Below are positions 8,951 to 17,095 of a stretch of 64,000 nt of DNA, piece after piece. The number at the start of each line of letters is the position of its first letter. Position 1 is the first letter of the stretch. The stretch covers positions 6,390,001-6,454,000 of the forward strand of contig NZ_CP152413.1 of NCBI RefSeq assembly GCF_038967635.1, written 5' to 3'. The notes beneath the pieces were generated by a model, which worked only from the letters and a program-made list of their open reading frames with translations, made no database searches and was not told the origin of the DNA. Origin of the DNA: Bradyrhizobium sp. B124 (GTDB lineage Bacteria > Pseudomonadota > Alphaproteobacteria > Rhizobiales > Xanthobacteraceae). Both the position numbers and the translations under genes were made by a program.

Positions 8951-9475
8951 ATGAAACGCAAGCTATCGAGCGAGGCGACGGCCGCCTGGATCCGCCTGAT
9001 GCGGGTGCCGAGCCGGGTGCTGGACTGCGTCGAGCAGGATTTGAAGAAGGCCGGCTTTCCGCCGCTCGCCTGGTATGACGCCTTGCTCGAGCTGTCGCGC
9101 GCGCCGTCGGGCGAGCTGCGCCCGGTCGAGCTCGAGCGGCAGATGCTGATCCCGCAATATTCGACCTCGCGGCTGATCGACAAGCTGGTCGACGAAGGGC
9201 TAGCGGCCCGCCGCGAATGCAAGATCGACAAGCGCGGCCAGTTCGTCGAGATCACCGAGGCCGGTCGCGAGCTCCAGAAGAAGATGTGGAGCGCCTATTC
9301 CTCGGCGATCGACAAGCATGTCGGCTCGAAATTGTCCGATGCCGACGCGGCCAGGCTGTGCGGTCTGCTCGACCGTCTGGGCTGCTCCTGCGGTGACGCC
9401 AAAGGTGACACCAAGGTCGATGCAAAGAGCGATACCAAGGCCGCGCCGGCGCGAGACGGCGTACCTGCCCGATGA
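8951..9475 (+). CDS. MarR family transcriptional regulator
   Basis: The 174-residue protein has a MarR winged helix-turn-helix in the middle (about 35-110). The recognition region includes LERQMLIPQYSTSRLIDKLVDEGL and the wing includes KRGQFVEITEAGRELQ. Helices on both sides would form the dimer interface. A Cys pair near the end (LGCSCGD) could respond to thiol oxidation, but that is speculative. The last 30 residues are a low-complexity K/D/T-rich tail. The gene diverges from the GST gene and probably represses it through the palindromes at 8869-8908. The start at 8951 gives a normal N-terminal helix. Confidence 0.9.
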   Translation: MKRKLSSEATAAWIRLMRVPSRVLDCVEQDLKKAGFPPLAWYDALLELSRAPSGELRPVELERQMLIPQYSTSRLIDKLVDEGLAARRECKIDKRGQFVEITEAGRELQKKMWSAYSSAIDKHVGSKLSDADAARLCGLLDRLGCSCGDAKGDTKVDAKSDTKAAPARDGVPAR

Positions 9476-9568
9476 TATTCCTGACCCCATCATCCGCGGC
9501 CGTTGTGGCCCACGGATGTCCCTGCCACCGCGCGCCTTCGATCGAAGCGCCCTTGAGTTGGATTTTCT

Positions 9569-10939
9569 ATGGCGCGTGACCAGATCGACATGACGCCGCT
9601 GCAGTCGCGCGACGAACTCGTGGCGTGGATTGAAGCCGGCGTGAAGCCCGAGTCCGAATTCCGGATCGGTACCGAGCACGAGAAGACCCCGTTCACGCTT
9701 GAGGGCCATCACCCCGTGCCCTATGAAGGCGCGAAGGGCATCGGCGCGCTGCTCGAGGGCATGAAGCTCTTGCTCGGCTGGGAGCCGATCATGGAGCGCG
9801 GCAACATCATCGGGCTCTATGACGTCACCGGCGGCGGCGCGATTTCGCTCGAGCCGGGCGGGCAGTTCGAATTGTCGGGCGCGCCGGTCGAGACCGTGCA
9901 TCAGACCCAGTCGGAGCTGATGGCGCATCTGGCGCAGGTGCGGGAGATAGCGACCCCGCTCGGCATCGGCTTCCTCGGCCTCGGCATGACGCCGTCCTGG
10001 TCGCGGGCGCAGATCCCGGCGATGCCGAAGGGCCGCTACAAGATCATGAGAAATTACATGCCGAAGGTCGGCAAATACGGCCTCGACATGATGTTCCGGA
10101 CCTGCACGGTGCAGACCAATCTCGACTTCTCCTCCGAAGCCGACATGGTGAAGAAGCTGCGGGTGTCGCTGGCGCTGCAGCCGATCGCGACCGCCTTGTT
10201 CGCCAACTCGCCCTTCACCGAAGGCAAGCCCAACGGTTTTCTGTCGTTCCGCTCCGAGATCTGGCGCGACACCGACAATGCGCGCTCTGGCATGATTCCG
10301 TTCGCCTTCGAGGACGGCATGGGCTTCGAGCGCTACGTCGATTACGCGCTCGACGTTCCGATGTATTTCGTCAAGCGCGGCGAGGAATATATCGACGTCT
10401 CCGGCTCATCGTTCCGCGATTTCTTCGCCGGCAAGAATGCCGCCATCCCCGGCGAGCGTCCGACCCTGTCGGACTGGGCCAATCACCTGTCGACGATCTT
10501 CCCCGAGGTGCGGCTGAAGCGTTACCTTGAAATGCGCGGCGCCGACGGCGTGCCGTGGGGCCGGCTGCCGGCGCTGCCGGCGTTCTGGGTCGGGCTGCTC
10601 TACGACAATGACAGCCTCGATGCCGCCTGGGACATCGTCCGGCATTGGACCGCGCCGGAGCGGCAGGCGCTGCGCGACGACGTGCCGCGTTTCGGCTTCA
10701 AGGCGCGGATCAAGGACCGCTATCTGTTCGAGATCGCCAAGGAGTGCCTGATCCTGTCGCATGCCGGATTGCGGCGGCGCGGCCGGATCGATCATCTCGG
10801 ACGCGACGAGAGCCGCTTCCTCGAACCGCTCGAGCGCATCATCGAGACCGGCCGTTCGCCGGCGGAGGAGATGCTCGAGAAGTTCAACGGTCCGTGGAAG
10901 GGCTCGGTGGAACCGGCCTATCAGGAGTACGCGTTCTAG
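9569..10939 (+). CDS. gshA: glutamate-cysteine ligase
   Basis: The 456-residue enzyme makes gamma-glutamylcysteine, the first and rate-limiting step of glutathione synthesis. It belongs to the plant/alphaproteobacterial GCS2-type group, with the ATP/Glu-binding segment ESEFRIGTEHEK near residue 30, the substrate-site stretch ISLEPGGQFELSGAP at about 90-105, and MFRTCTVQTNLDFSSE near 175. The length is that expected for this class and well below the E. coli GshA class. It stands alone on the plus strand, 93 bp after marR, near the glutathione S-transferase that would use its product. Confidence 0.95.
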   Translation: MARDQIDMTPLQSRDELVAWIEAGVKPESEFRIGTEHEKTPFTLEGHHPVPYEGAKGIGALLEGMKLLLGWEPIMERGNIIGLYDVTGGGAISLEPGGQFELSGAPVETVHQTQSELMAHLAQVREIATPLGIGFLGLGMTPSWSRAQIPAMPKGRYKIMRNYMPKVGKYGLDMMFRTCTVQTNLDFSSEADMVKKLRVSLALQPIATALFANSPFTEGKPNGFLSFRSEIWRDTDNARSGMIPFAFEDGMGFERYVDYALDVPMYFVKRGEEYIDVSGSSFRDFFAGKNAAIPGERPTLSDWANHLSTIFPEVRLKRYLEMRGADGVPWGRLPALPAFWVGLLYDNDSLDAAWDIVRHWTAPERQALRDDVPRFGFKARIKDRYLFEIAKECLILSHAGLRRRGRIDHLGRDESRFLEPLERIIETGRSPAEEMLEKFNGPWKGSVEPAYQEYAF

Positions 10940-11082
10940 TCCCCGCTCAGCCTGAATTCGGGTCCGGAACGCGCGCGGACGGCGGTGGTGTCGCACCCGC
11001 CGTTCATCAGCCGTACAGGTTCATGGCGTTCAAATGACGCCCCGTGGAGTGCGCGGGGCTGTGCGAATTTGGAAGCAATGTC

Positions 11083-11637
11083 ATGGGGATAGGTCGCCTC
11101 TTTAGGGCGTGGATGGTGGTGTTTGCGGTTTTTGCGGCCGCTTTCGTCGCACGCCCGGCATTGGCGCAGACCAATTTCGACCGTCCCGGCGGCGACTACC
11201 TGAATGCGCCGGTGACATCAGGCGATCCCGCCGATTGCGCGCTCACCTGCGAGCGCGACCGCCGCTGCCGCGCCTGGAGCTTCAACTATCCGACCGACGC
11301 CAATAATGGCGCGGTGTGCTGGCTGAAGAACAGCGTGCCGGCGCGGGTGCAGGACGTCTGCTGCGTCTCCGGGGTGCGTGGCGCGGGCGTGGTCGAACCG
11401 CGCAACGGCGCCATCGAAACCTCGATCGACCGCCTCGGCGGCGACTACAAGAATTTCGAGCTGAAGAGCAGCGACGGCGACGAGGCCTGCCAGGCCGCCT
11501 GCACCGCCGACAACAAGTGCCGCGCCTGGACCTACGCCCGGCCCGGCTATGCCGGCCGCGACGCGCATTGCTTCCTGAAGAAGGAGATCAAGCCGCCGCG
11601 CCGCAAGGCGGGGTTCACGTCGGGCGTGGTGCGGTAG
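11083..11637 (+). CDS. secreted protein with two PAN/Apple domains
   Basis: The 184-residue protein has an N-terminal signal peptide ending near ARPALAQ. Two similar modules follow, each starting F/I-D-R-x-G-G-D-Y and carrying the PAN-type pattern of paired cysteines with CRAWSFNYP or CRAWTYARP. PAN modules bind proteins or carbohydrates; partners here are unknown. The ATG at 11083 starts the signal peptide. The last 12 codons (RKAGFTSGVVR and stop) are duplicated at 15872-15907 with two synonymous differences, marking one end of the 4-kb segment that follows. Confidence 0.85.
   Translation: MGIGRLFRAWMVVFAVFAAAFVARPALAQTNFDRPGGDYLNAPVTSGDPADCALTCERDRRCRAWSFNYPTDANNGAVCWLKNSVPARVQDVCCVSGVRGAGVVEPRNGAIETSIDRLGGDYKNFELKSSDGDEACQAACTADNKCRAWTYARPGYAGRDAHCFLKKEIKPPRRKAGFTSGVVR
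11602..11637 (+). repeat. direct repeat, left copy (end of the PAN gene)
   Basis: These 36 bp cover the last 11 sense codons and the stop of the PAN-domain gene. They match 15872-15907 at 34 positions, and both differences leave the encoded residues RKAGFTSGVVR unchanged. The two copies bracket the two-component/MipA segment. Confidence 0.85.
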
Positions 11638-11783
11638 CGCCACCGCGCATCGTCGGTGCGTGACCTGATCCGGGAAAAGGGGCGACGCCCTGGCAGGCGC
11701 TCGGGCTCCCGGATGCGTCGCTGGGTGTTGACCGGCCTCTGGACGCGATGATCGCCCATCCGATCCGCATCAACCGGCCGCTC

Positions 11784-13151
11784 TCAGGTTACCCCGGCCG
11801 CGCGCTGAATTGGCATGGCCAACGCGGCCTCCGGAAAGCGAAGGCAAGCGGTCGTTCCCTGTCCACGGTTCGACGCAATGACGAGCTCACCGCCATGTGA
11901 GGCCATGATCTCCTGCACGATCGACAGGCCGAGGCCGGCGCTGTTCCTGGCCGTGCCGCCGGTCTGGAATGGCTCGATCAGCTTGCGCTCCGAGCCCGGA
12001 GCGAGTCCGGCGCCGTCGTCGCTGATCGATACGCGGCCGCGGCTGAGGCTGGCCCTGATGCATCGGGCGCCCCGGGCGTGAATCAGTGCGTTGCCGACCA
12101 GGTTGGCCAGCGCGCTCCTGATAGCAGCTTCGACGCCCTGTACCGTGGTGGCCGGTTCGTCGCTGTGTTCCAGCGAGAGTTCGATCCCGGCGTCCAAAGC
12201 CGACGGGCTGAAATCTGCCAGCACGTCGCGCGTCACGGTCGCAAGGTCGATCGGCCGCTTTTCGAGCGTCCCGTTTTGCAGCCGCGCCAGGTCCAGCATG
12301 GCCGAAACAAGCGAGGTCAGCCGGCGGACATCGTGAATCAGCTCCACCCGCAAGGCGGGATCGGTCACGTCCTCGACCCTGGCGCGCAACAACGTCAGGG
12401 GGGTGCGGAGTTGATGGGCGGCATTGCCAAGGAACCGGCGCTGCATCCGGATATAGGCGTGGATCTCATCAAACGCGCGGTTCAGCGCTGTGGCCAGCGG
12501 CTTCAGTTCTGCGGGGACCCGATCGAGCGAAATCGATCCCTGCGGCGCGGCCGGATCGATCGCGAGCGCAAGCTTCGTCACCCGTTCGATGCTGCGCGCC
12601 ACGAAGCGCGCGGCGAGGAACACGCCGATCGCCACGATCAATACGTACCCCGCCGCGTAGAGGGAAATCTCCAACAGATTTTTCAGGATGAACCACATCG
12701 CGATCTGGTCAGGACGGACGTGGGCGTTTCCGATCATCATCACGAGTTCGGGGACGTGGCCGGTGTGCATGACGACCATGCAGAACGAACTTTTCTTGTC
12801 GAGCGACTTGAGCATGGAAAGACCGCTCGGTCCGATAAAGGGCAGCGAAACCGGAAGCGGCGGCCTGCGTTCACGTCCGAACTCGCTTGTCATATCGCCG
12901 TAAGCCACGACGTACCACAGATCCGGACTTTGGGATTTCAGCTCTTCCAATCGGGCGGTGGGGCGGACTGTGACCCCGTCGCCGGGGTTGACCTCGGTGG
13001 CGCGACCAAGAACGTAGGCGGCCGCAAAGCAGCCGCTGCGTTCGGGCTCCTTCGCGACGAACAGCCAGAAGACGAGGCCGAGCGCGGCGAAGAAAATCAC
13101 GGCGGCGGCCATCCCGAGCGAGAGCGTCAATGTCCGTGCGATCGACGTCAT
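11784..13151 (-). CDS. two-component sensor histidine kinase
   Basis: The 455-residue kinase has TM1 at about residues 11-32, a periplasmic sensor domain of roughly 140 residues, TM2 at about 170-195 and a HAMP-like linker. The HisKA domain has the phospho-acceptor H246 in NAAHQLRTPL. The ATPase domain shows NLVGNALIHA, DDGAGL and GLGLSIVQE. The arrangement matches EnvZ/QseC-like kinases. The ATG at 13151 overlaps the response-regulator stop by 4 bp, giving coupled translation; a longer open frame upstream is a shadow of that gene. The stimulus is unknown, and the adjacent MipA, lipoprotein and small peptide genes suggest an envelope signal. Confidence 0.92.
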   Translation of the reverse strand: MTSIARTLTLSLGMAAAVIFFAALGLVFWLFVAKEPERSGCFAAAYVLGRATEVNPGDGVTVRPTARLEELKSQSPDLWYVVAYGDMTSEFGRERRPPLPVSLPFIGPSGLSMLKSLDKKSSFCMVVMHTGHVPELVMMIGNAHVRPDQIAMWFILKNLLEISLYAAGYVLIVAIGVFLAARFVARSIERVTKLALAIDPAAPQGSISLDRVPAELKPLATALNRAFDEIHAYIRMQRRFLGNAAHQLRTPLTLLRARVEDVTDPALRVELIHDVRRLTSLVSAMLDLARLQNGTLEKRPIDLATVTRDVLADFSPSALDAGIELSLEHSDEPATTVQGVEAAIRSALANLVGNALIHARGARCIRASLSRGRVSISDDGAGLAPGSERKLIEPFQTGGTARNSAGLGLSIVQEIMASHGGELVIASNRGQGTTACLRFPEAALAMPIQRAAGVT

Positions 13152-13828
13152 CGGATATTTGCCATCCTGAGAATGTAGCCGATGCCGCGCATGCTGCGGA
13201 TCTCGACGTTGCTGCCAAGTTCGGACAGCCTCTTGCGAAGCCGAGACACCTGCGACTCGAGCGTGTTGGATTCGATCTCGTCGTCGAATCCGTAGATGGC
13301 CTCGATCAGTGCCTCGCGGGCGATGACGCGGTCGCGTCGCATCAAGAGCGCCTCGAGGATCAAGGCCTCGCGGCGCCGGAGCAGGACCGTGTGACCGGCG
13401 ACGGTCGCCTCGTTGGTGCCGATCTTCAGTTCGACATTGCCGAACGAGAGCATTGACGACACGGATACGCGGGGCCGCCGCAGCACGGCCCGTGCTCTCG
13501 CGATGAACTCCTGCGGCTCGAAGGGCTTGCCCAGATAGTCGTCGGCGCCGCCGTTCAGCCCGTCGATCACGTCTTCCTTGGCGTCCTTGGCGGTCAGCAT
13601 GATGATGGCCGGCCTGTCCGGCTGTCGGCTCAGCGTCGTGACGATATTGAGCGCATCGCCATCGGGCAGCATTCGGTCGACGATCGCCAGATCGTAGTTG
13701 AAACTGCTGAGCGCATGTCTCGCATCCGTAACGGATTCGACGATGTCGATAACGCCGCCGAGCTGTCCGAGCAGCCGGTCGAGATAGGCGGCGATTTGCG
13801 GTTCGTCTTCGATCACGAGAAAGCGCAC
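13148..13828 (-). CDS. OmpR/PhoB-family response regulator
   Basis: The 226-residue regulator has a receiver domain (1-115) with acidic pocket E7-D8, phospho-acceptor D51 in AIVDRMLP, T79 and K101 in GKPFEP. A winged-helix DNA-binding domain (about 125-222) contains SRLRKRLSELG and the final GIGYIL wing. It starts at GTG 13828, with AGGGAAGG just upstream. It is the first gene of the regulator-kinase pair. Its promoter region (13829-14072) is shared with the divergent mipA-like gene, a common arrangement when the regulator controls the neighbouring outer-membrane gene. Confidence 0.93.
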   Translation of the reverse strand: MRFLVIEDEPQIAAYLDRLLGQLGGVIDIVESVTDARHALSSFNYDLAIVDRMLPDGDALNIVTTLSRQPDRPAIIMLTAKDAKEDVIDGLNGGADDYLGKPFEPQEFIARARAVLRRPRVSVSSMLSFGNVELKIGTNEATVAGHTVLLRRREALILEALLMRRDRVIAREALIEAIYGFDDEIESNTLESQVSRLRKRLSELGSNVEIRSMRGIGYILRMANIR

Positions 13829-14072
13829 AGACCTTCCCTCGCATGGTCGGCCGATGATCTTGCAGACGATTGTGTCGGCATCGCGCCAGCGATGGTTCAG
13901 CGCTCACAGCACCTATCGACAGTCCGCTTTGACGAGACAAGCCACGAATCTTTCGCGTCTTGCGCGCGCTCGCGGCGCGGCAATCTTCGGGCAATGTTCA
14001 CAGGCCACCTACCCGCGACCATGCAGCAACCCTTCCCACAAGGCCCAGGTCAGAGGTTTTGAGCATTCCGCC

Positions 14073-14960
14073 ATGCGAGAGTTCTCCCGTTCTTGCGCGG
14101 CGAAGGCCGCGCGTCGTGCCGTCGTTGCTGCTCTTCCTGCCGCATTCGGCGTTGTCGCGGCCTTTCCCGGTCAGGCTGCCGCGCAAACCGCGTTCACGTT
14201 GCCGGCTCCGCCTTTTTCAGTCCCTTTCCTGCCCTCGGTCTCGGGCAACTGGACTGTGATGATTGGCGCGAGCGGGGCGTCCAGACCGGACTTCGAGGGT
14301 ACAAACCACAGCAAGTTCGCCCCGGTCCCGATTTTCGCGATCCGTCGCCCCGGCACCGTCGACCAGTTTCGCAGCCCGCGCGACAACGCGAGCATCGCGA
14401 TCGTCGACTTCGGTGATTTTCGGGCCGGCCCCGTCGGCAAGTTCGTGACGTCGCGAAGAGCGAGCAGGTATTCCGAGCTCAACGGTCTTGCTGACGTCAG
14501 CGCGGCCTTCGAGCTCGGCGGATTCGTCGAATACTTTCCGGTCGACTGGTTTCGTGTGCGCAACGAGACGCGCCAGGGCCTTGGCGGGCACCACGGCATC
14601 GTTTCCGACTTCTCGGCGGACTTCATCGTGCCGGTGTTTGGTGGCTTCACCGTTTCCGCCGGACCGCGCTTCACGGTGGAGACTGCGAAGGCGGTCTCGC
14701 CCTATTTCAGCATCGATACCGTGCATGCGATGGCGACCGGGCTGCCGGTCTTTGACGCCAAAGGCGGGGCGCATTCGGCCGGCGTCGGCGCGCAGCTGTC
14801 GTATCGGATCAATCCGAAGTGGGAAGTTCATTCCTATGTCGAATATGATCGACTGCTCGGCGACGCCGCGAAGAGCCCGATCGTGACGGTCCGCGGCTCG
14901 GCAAATCAGACCACGTTCGGCGTCGGCGCCTCCTATTCATTCGACGTCAAGGTTCAATGA
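14073..14960 (+). CDS. MipA/OmpV family outer-membrane protein
   Basis: The 295-residue precursor has a long signal peptide ending near QAAAQTAF. A beta-barrel region follows with the MipA/OmpV features: a start like WTVMIGASGASRPDFEGT, a segment ALVDVSAAFELGGFVEYFP-like near 160 (here LADVSAAFELGG), GPRFTVETAKAVSPYFSI, and a terminal strand ending FGVGASYSFDVKVQ. Family members scaffold murein synthases or act in adaptation to stress and antibiotics. It is transcribed away from the regulator/kinase pair and only 6 bp before the lipoprotein gene, so those two probably form one operon. Confidence 0.85.
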   Translation: MREFSRSCAAKAARRAVVAALPAAFGVVAAFPGQAAAQTAFTLPAPPFSVPFLPSVSGNWTVMIGASGASRPDFEGTNHSKFAPVPIFAIRRPGTVDQFRSPRDNASIAIVDFGDFRAGPVGKFVTSRRASRYSELNGLADVSAAFELGGFVEYFPVDWFRVRNETRQGLGGHHGIVSDFSADFIVPVFGGFTVSAGPRFTVETAKAVSPYFSIDTVHAMATGLPVFDAKGGAHSAGVGAQLSYRINPKWEVHSYVEYDRLLGDAAKSPIVTVRGSANQTTFGVGASYSFDVKVQ

Positions 14961-14966
14961 GAGCCC

Positions 14967-15725
14967 ATGCGCCGCAGCGGTCGATGTGCGAGCTTCGTGG
15001 CGGTCGTTCTTGTCGCCGCAAATGTGGCCGGGTGCGCGACGTTTGCGACCAGCGAAAGCAAGCTGCAGGCGGTCAAGACCGTCGGCATCATTTCGGCGGT
15101 CGGCGATCAAGTGACCGTCGCCAAGGGAGGGCTCACGGGCCTGGACAATGGTAGCAAAAGCTTCCCTATCGAGCCGTGGGGACTTGATGATCTGATCGTC
15201 CAGCAGGCGACGGCGGCGCTGGGCGGCCGCTTTCAGGTGCAGCCGGTCACCTACAGCCGTTCCGCCTTTGCCGCGATCAAGGATTCCGTGTTCACGCCCG
15301 CCAACCTTGTTCGCGGCGATCCGTTCAAGCAGCTGGTTCGAACCGAAGTGTCTCCGCAAGGGCTCGATGCGTATATCGTCATCACCAAGGCGCAGGCGGT
15401 CTACGGTGGCGGCCACCGAAAGGTCGAAGGCGTCGGCTTCATCACTTACCGCACGGTGACGGAATCCTACAGCCAGATCTATGCGCTCTACGAAATCAGA
15501 GTGATCGACGGCAAGACGTTTGACGTCATCGACAAGAAGGCGGCCCAGCCGCTGGGCAATGCCGGGAATGTCCCGCTCGCCGGTCCGAGCCGGCCGGTCG
15601 ACGGGAATTTTCCGATCAGCTCGGGCGATGGCAACGATGAGGGCCTGCACCGGGCGATTGTCGACCTCATTACGCGTAGCCTGCCGACGACGTTGGGCGA
15701 CATGCATCTCGCGGCTGTCCGCTGA
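14967..15725 (+). CDS. putative lipoprotein of unknown function
   Basis: The 252-residue protein starts with a signal ending in the lipobox VAGC at about residue 23, so it should be lipid-anchored. The mature part alternates short strands and helices, with blocks such as VKTVGIISAVGDQ, SRSAFAAIKDS and YALYEIRVIDGKTFDVID. It has no other cysteine clusters or repeats. No family was recognised. It follows the mipA-like gene by 6 bp and ends 40 bp before the possible 29-codon membrane peptide. Membership of the two-component envelope segment suggests an outer-membrane or stress role, which is inference only. Confidence 0.75.
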   Translation: MRRSGRCASFVAVVLVAANVAGCATFATSESKLQAVKTVGIISAVGDQVTVAKGGLTGLDNGSKSFPIEPWGLDDLIVQQATAALGGRFQVQPVTYSRSAFAAIKDSVFTPANLVRGDPFKQLVRTEVSPQGLDAYIVITKAQAVYGGGHRKVEGVGFITYRTVTESYSQIYALYEIRVIDGKTFDVIDKKAAQPLGNAGNVPLAGPSRPVDGNFPISSGDGNDEGLHRAIVDLITRSLPTTLGDMHLAAVR

Positions 15726-15765
15726 TACCAATCAACAAGCTGGGAGAACTCCTTTGGAGACGTCG

Positions 15766-15855
15766 ATGTTTGACCGGTACTGGTTCCTGCTGTCCATCTT
15801 GCTTGGCGTTGCCGTGATTTTCCTGGTGAGTCTGAGCTTGATCATCTACGCCTAG
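15766..15855 (+). CDS. possible 29-residue single-helix membrane peptide
   Basis: A short ORF encodes a 29-residue peptide starting MFDRYWFLLS and ending SLSLIIYA, almost entirely one transmembrane helix. A GGGAG at 15742 and GGAGA at 15756 are candidate ribosome sites, and a TTG at 15754 would add four residues. It is the last ORF before the right copy of the duplicated PAN-gene end. Tiny membrane peptides often modulate kinases or transporters, but no homologue is recognised and coding is not proven. Confidence 0.45.
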   Translation: MFDRYWFLLSILLGVAVIFLVSLSLIIYA

Positions 15856-15871
15856 ATCAGGCACGCAGCAT

Positions 15872-15907
15872 CGCAAGGCGGGGTTCACGTCAGGCGTGGT
15901 GCGTTAG
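15872..15907 (+). repeat. direct repeat, right copy (orphan end of a PAN gene)
   Basis: These 36 bp repeat the last 11 codons and stop of the PAN-domain gene (11602-11637) with two synonymous changes (TCG to TCA, CGG to CGT). No other part of a PAN gene precedes it. It is either the original 3' end displaced by an insertion or the remnant of a paralogue. Confidence 0.85.
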
Positions 15908-15921
15908 GGCCGCACATACAT

Positions 15922-16063
15922 CGTCGTCCCTGCGAAAGCAGGGACCCATACTCCGCGGCGGACGTGGCGAATGGGACTTGTCATTTCAGGACCGCCCAAC
16001 AACCTCCATCTGTGGTTATGAGTCCCTGCTCCCGTGCGCAATTGCGCACTAGGCAGGGACGAC
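15922..16063. repeat. palindromic repeat, CGTCGTCCCTGCG family, with inserted palindrome
   Basis: The left arm 15922-15949 and an interrupted right arm 16018-16063 belong to the same repeat type as 48903-49026, 49144-49270 and 56295-56417. The right arm carries an extra 16-bp perfect palindrome, GTGCGCAATTGCGCAC (16034-16049), where the other copies have a few bases. The element fills the gap before the leftward nucleotidyltransferase gene. Confidence 0.75.
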
Positions 16064-16066
16064 AGG

Positions 16067-16633
16067 CTACTCCGGCGCCAGCACCGTGACCTCCGGCCAC
16101 AACGCCTTCCACCGCGCGGCCTTGTTCGCATAATTCGCCGCGGAAAAATTCGCGGTGAGGTTCGGCCGCACGATCATGCCGGCGACATCGTCGAAACCGT
16201 TCGGCGCATAGACGTCGTAAACATCGGTGCTGCGGCGGATACCGATCTGCGTGGTCGCGGTGAGGAAGCGATCGATGCCGTCGGTTGAGCGCGACAGCGC
16301 GGGGTAGGGCAGGCCGTGCTTGTCGGGATACCAGAGATGGACGCGGGCCTGGTTGCGCGCCTCGATCGCGACACCGAGATGACCAAGCCGCGCCTTGAGG
16401 TCGCGGATGACGACGTCTTCGGCATCCCACGACGTATCCGGATCGAAATAGAAGATGTCGTAGTCGCTGATGCCGTGATCGATCGGCCGGCTGGTCAGCG
16501 CATTCCACACGGTCTGCACCAGGCAGCCGGACACCAGCCAGGCGTCGGGCAGGGCAACGCGGTGCAGCTCGTCGGTTATCGCTTGATTGACCGGGTTGCG
16601 CAGCACAGCAGTGAGGAATTGGTCTTGCGTCAC
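16067..16633 (-). CDS. nucleotidyltransferase-like family protein
   Basis: The 188-residue protein matches the NTP_transf_6 (COG3575-type) family. LVSGCLVQTVWN is the helix carrying the G-x(2-3)-Q turn, and the acidic pair falls in SDYDIFYFDPDTSWDAED near residue 60, in the place of the metal-binding D-x-D of nucleotidyltransferases. The conserved GIRRSTDVYDVYAPNGFDD segment and the C-terminal KAARWKALWPEV also fit. The substrate is unknown for the family. It overlaps the upstream YjbR gene by 4 bp and is probably translated with it. Confidence 0.8.
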   Translation of the reverse strand: MTQDQFLTAVLRNPVNQAITDELHRVALPDAWLVSGCLVQTVWNALTSRPIDHGISDYDIFYFDPDTSWDAEDVVIRDLKARLGHLGVAIEARNQARVHLWYPDKHGLPYPALSRSTDGIDRFLTATTQIGIRRSTDVYDVYAPNGFDDVAGMIVRPNLTANFSAANYANKAARWKALWPEVTVLAPE

Positions 16634-16986
16634 GATGGAACGGTCGCGTCGTAATCCCTGGCCGCTTTCTTCGATGCCAGCGTGCGCCAGTGCCGGCGCA
16701 GCAGCGGCTCGACGGTCGTGCGCTTGGCCTTCGACAGGCGGATCAGCACGATCGGATAGTCGTGGTAGTGATCAGTGAAGTAGAACGCCGTCGGCTGGCT
16801 CTCGACCAGCATGTCGTGCTCATCGGGCGGCACGCCGGGCATCACCAGGCTGTCGCCGTCTTCCTTGAGCCGCACCAGCATCTTCTTGCGCACCTTCAGC
16901 GCCGGCGTGCCGTAGGAAGAGCCGTCCTCGACCTCCGGCCACGCCAGTGCAATGCGCCTGATGTCGTCGAAGGTCACGGCAATCAT
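16630..16986 (-). CDS. MmcQ/YjbR family protein
   Basis: The 118-residue protein has the CyaY-like/YjbR fold. It starts TFDDIRRIALAWPEVEDGSSYGTPALKVRKKML and ends with LLRRHWRTLASKKAARDY, in full agreement with the family's PEV...G.P.FKV and W......K lines. Family members are described as DNA-binding by fold similarity; their role is not settled. The gene is first in a two-gene unit with the nucleotidyltransferase-like gene, joined by a 4-bp overlap. Confidence 0.88.
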   Translation of the reverse strand: MIAVTFDDIRRIALAWPEVEDGSSYGTPALKVRKKMLVRLKEDGDSLVMPGVPPDEHDMLVESQPTAFYFTDHYHDYPIVLIRLSKAKRTTVEPLLRRHWRTLASKKAARDYDATVPS

Positions 16987-16998
16987 CCCATAAAGAAT

Positions 16999-17081
16999 GT
17001 AGCCCGGATGGAGCGAAGCGAAATCCGGGACATCTTGCCGAGCGAGAGATCCCGGATTGCGCTGCGCTCCATCCGGGCTAC
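16999..17081. repeat. palindromic repeat, GTAGCCCGGATG family, copy 1
   Basis: The arms 16999-17030 and 17050-17081 are inverted copies built on GTAGCCCGGATGGAGCG. It lies between the start of the yjbR-like gene and the 3' end of lepB. Related elements are at 21739-21826 and 49982-50074. Confidence 0.85.
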
Positions 17082-17095
17082 GGGTCCGTTAGAGC

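Noticed and set aside
13151..13994. Extending the histidine kinase frame upstream to a 736-residue protein
   Set aside because: The extension runs through the response-regulator gene in another frame; the ATG at 13151 with its ATGA overlap and immediate TM helix is the real start.
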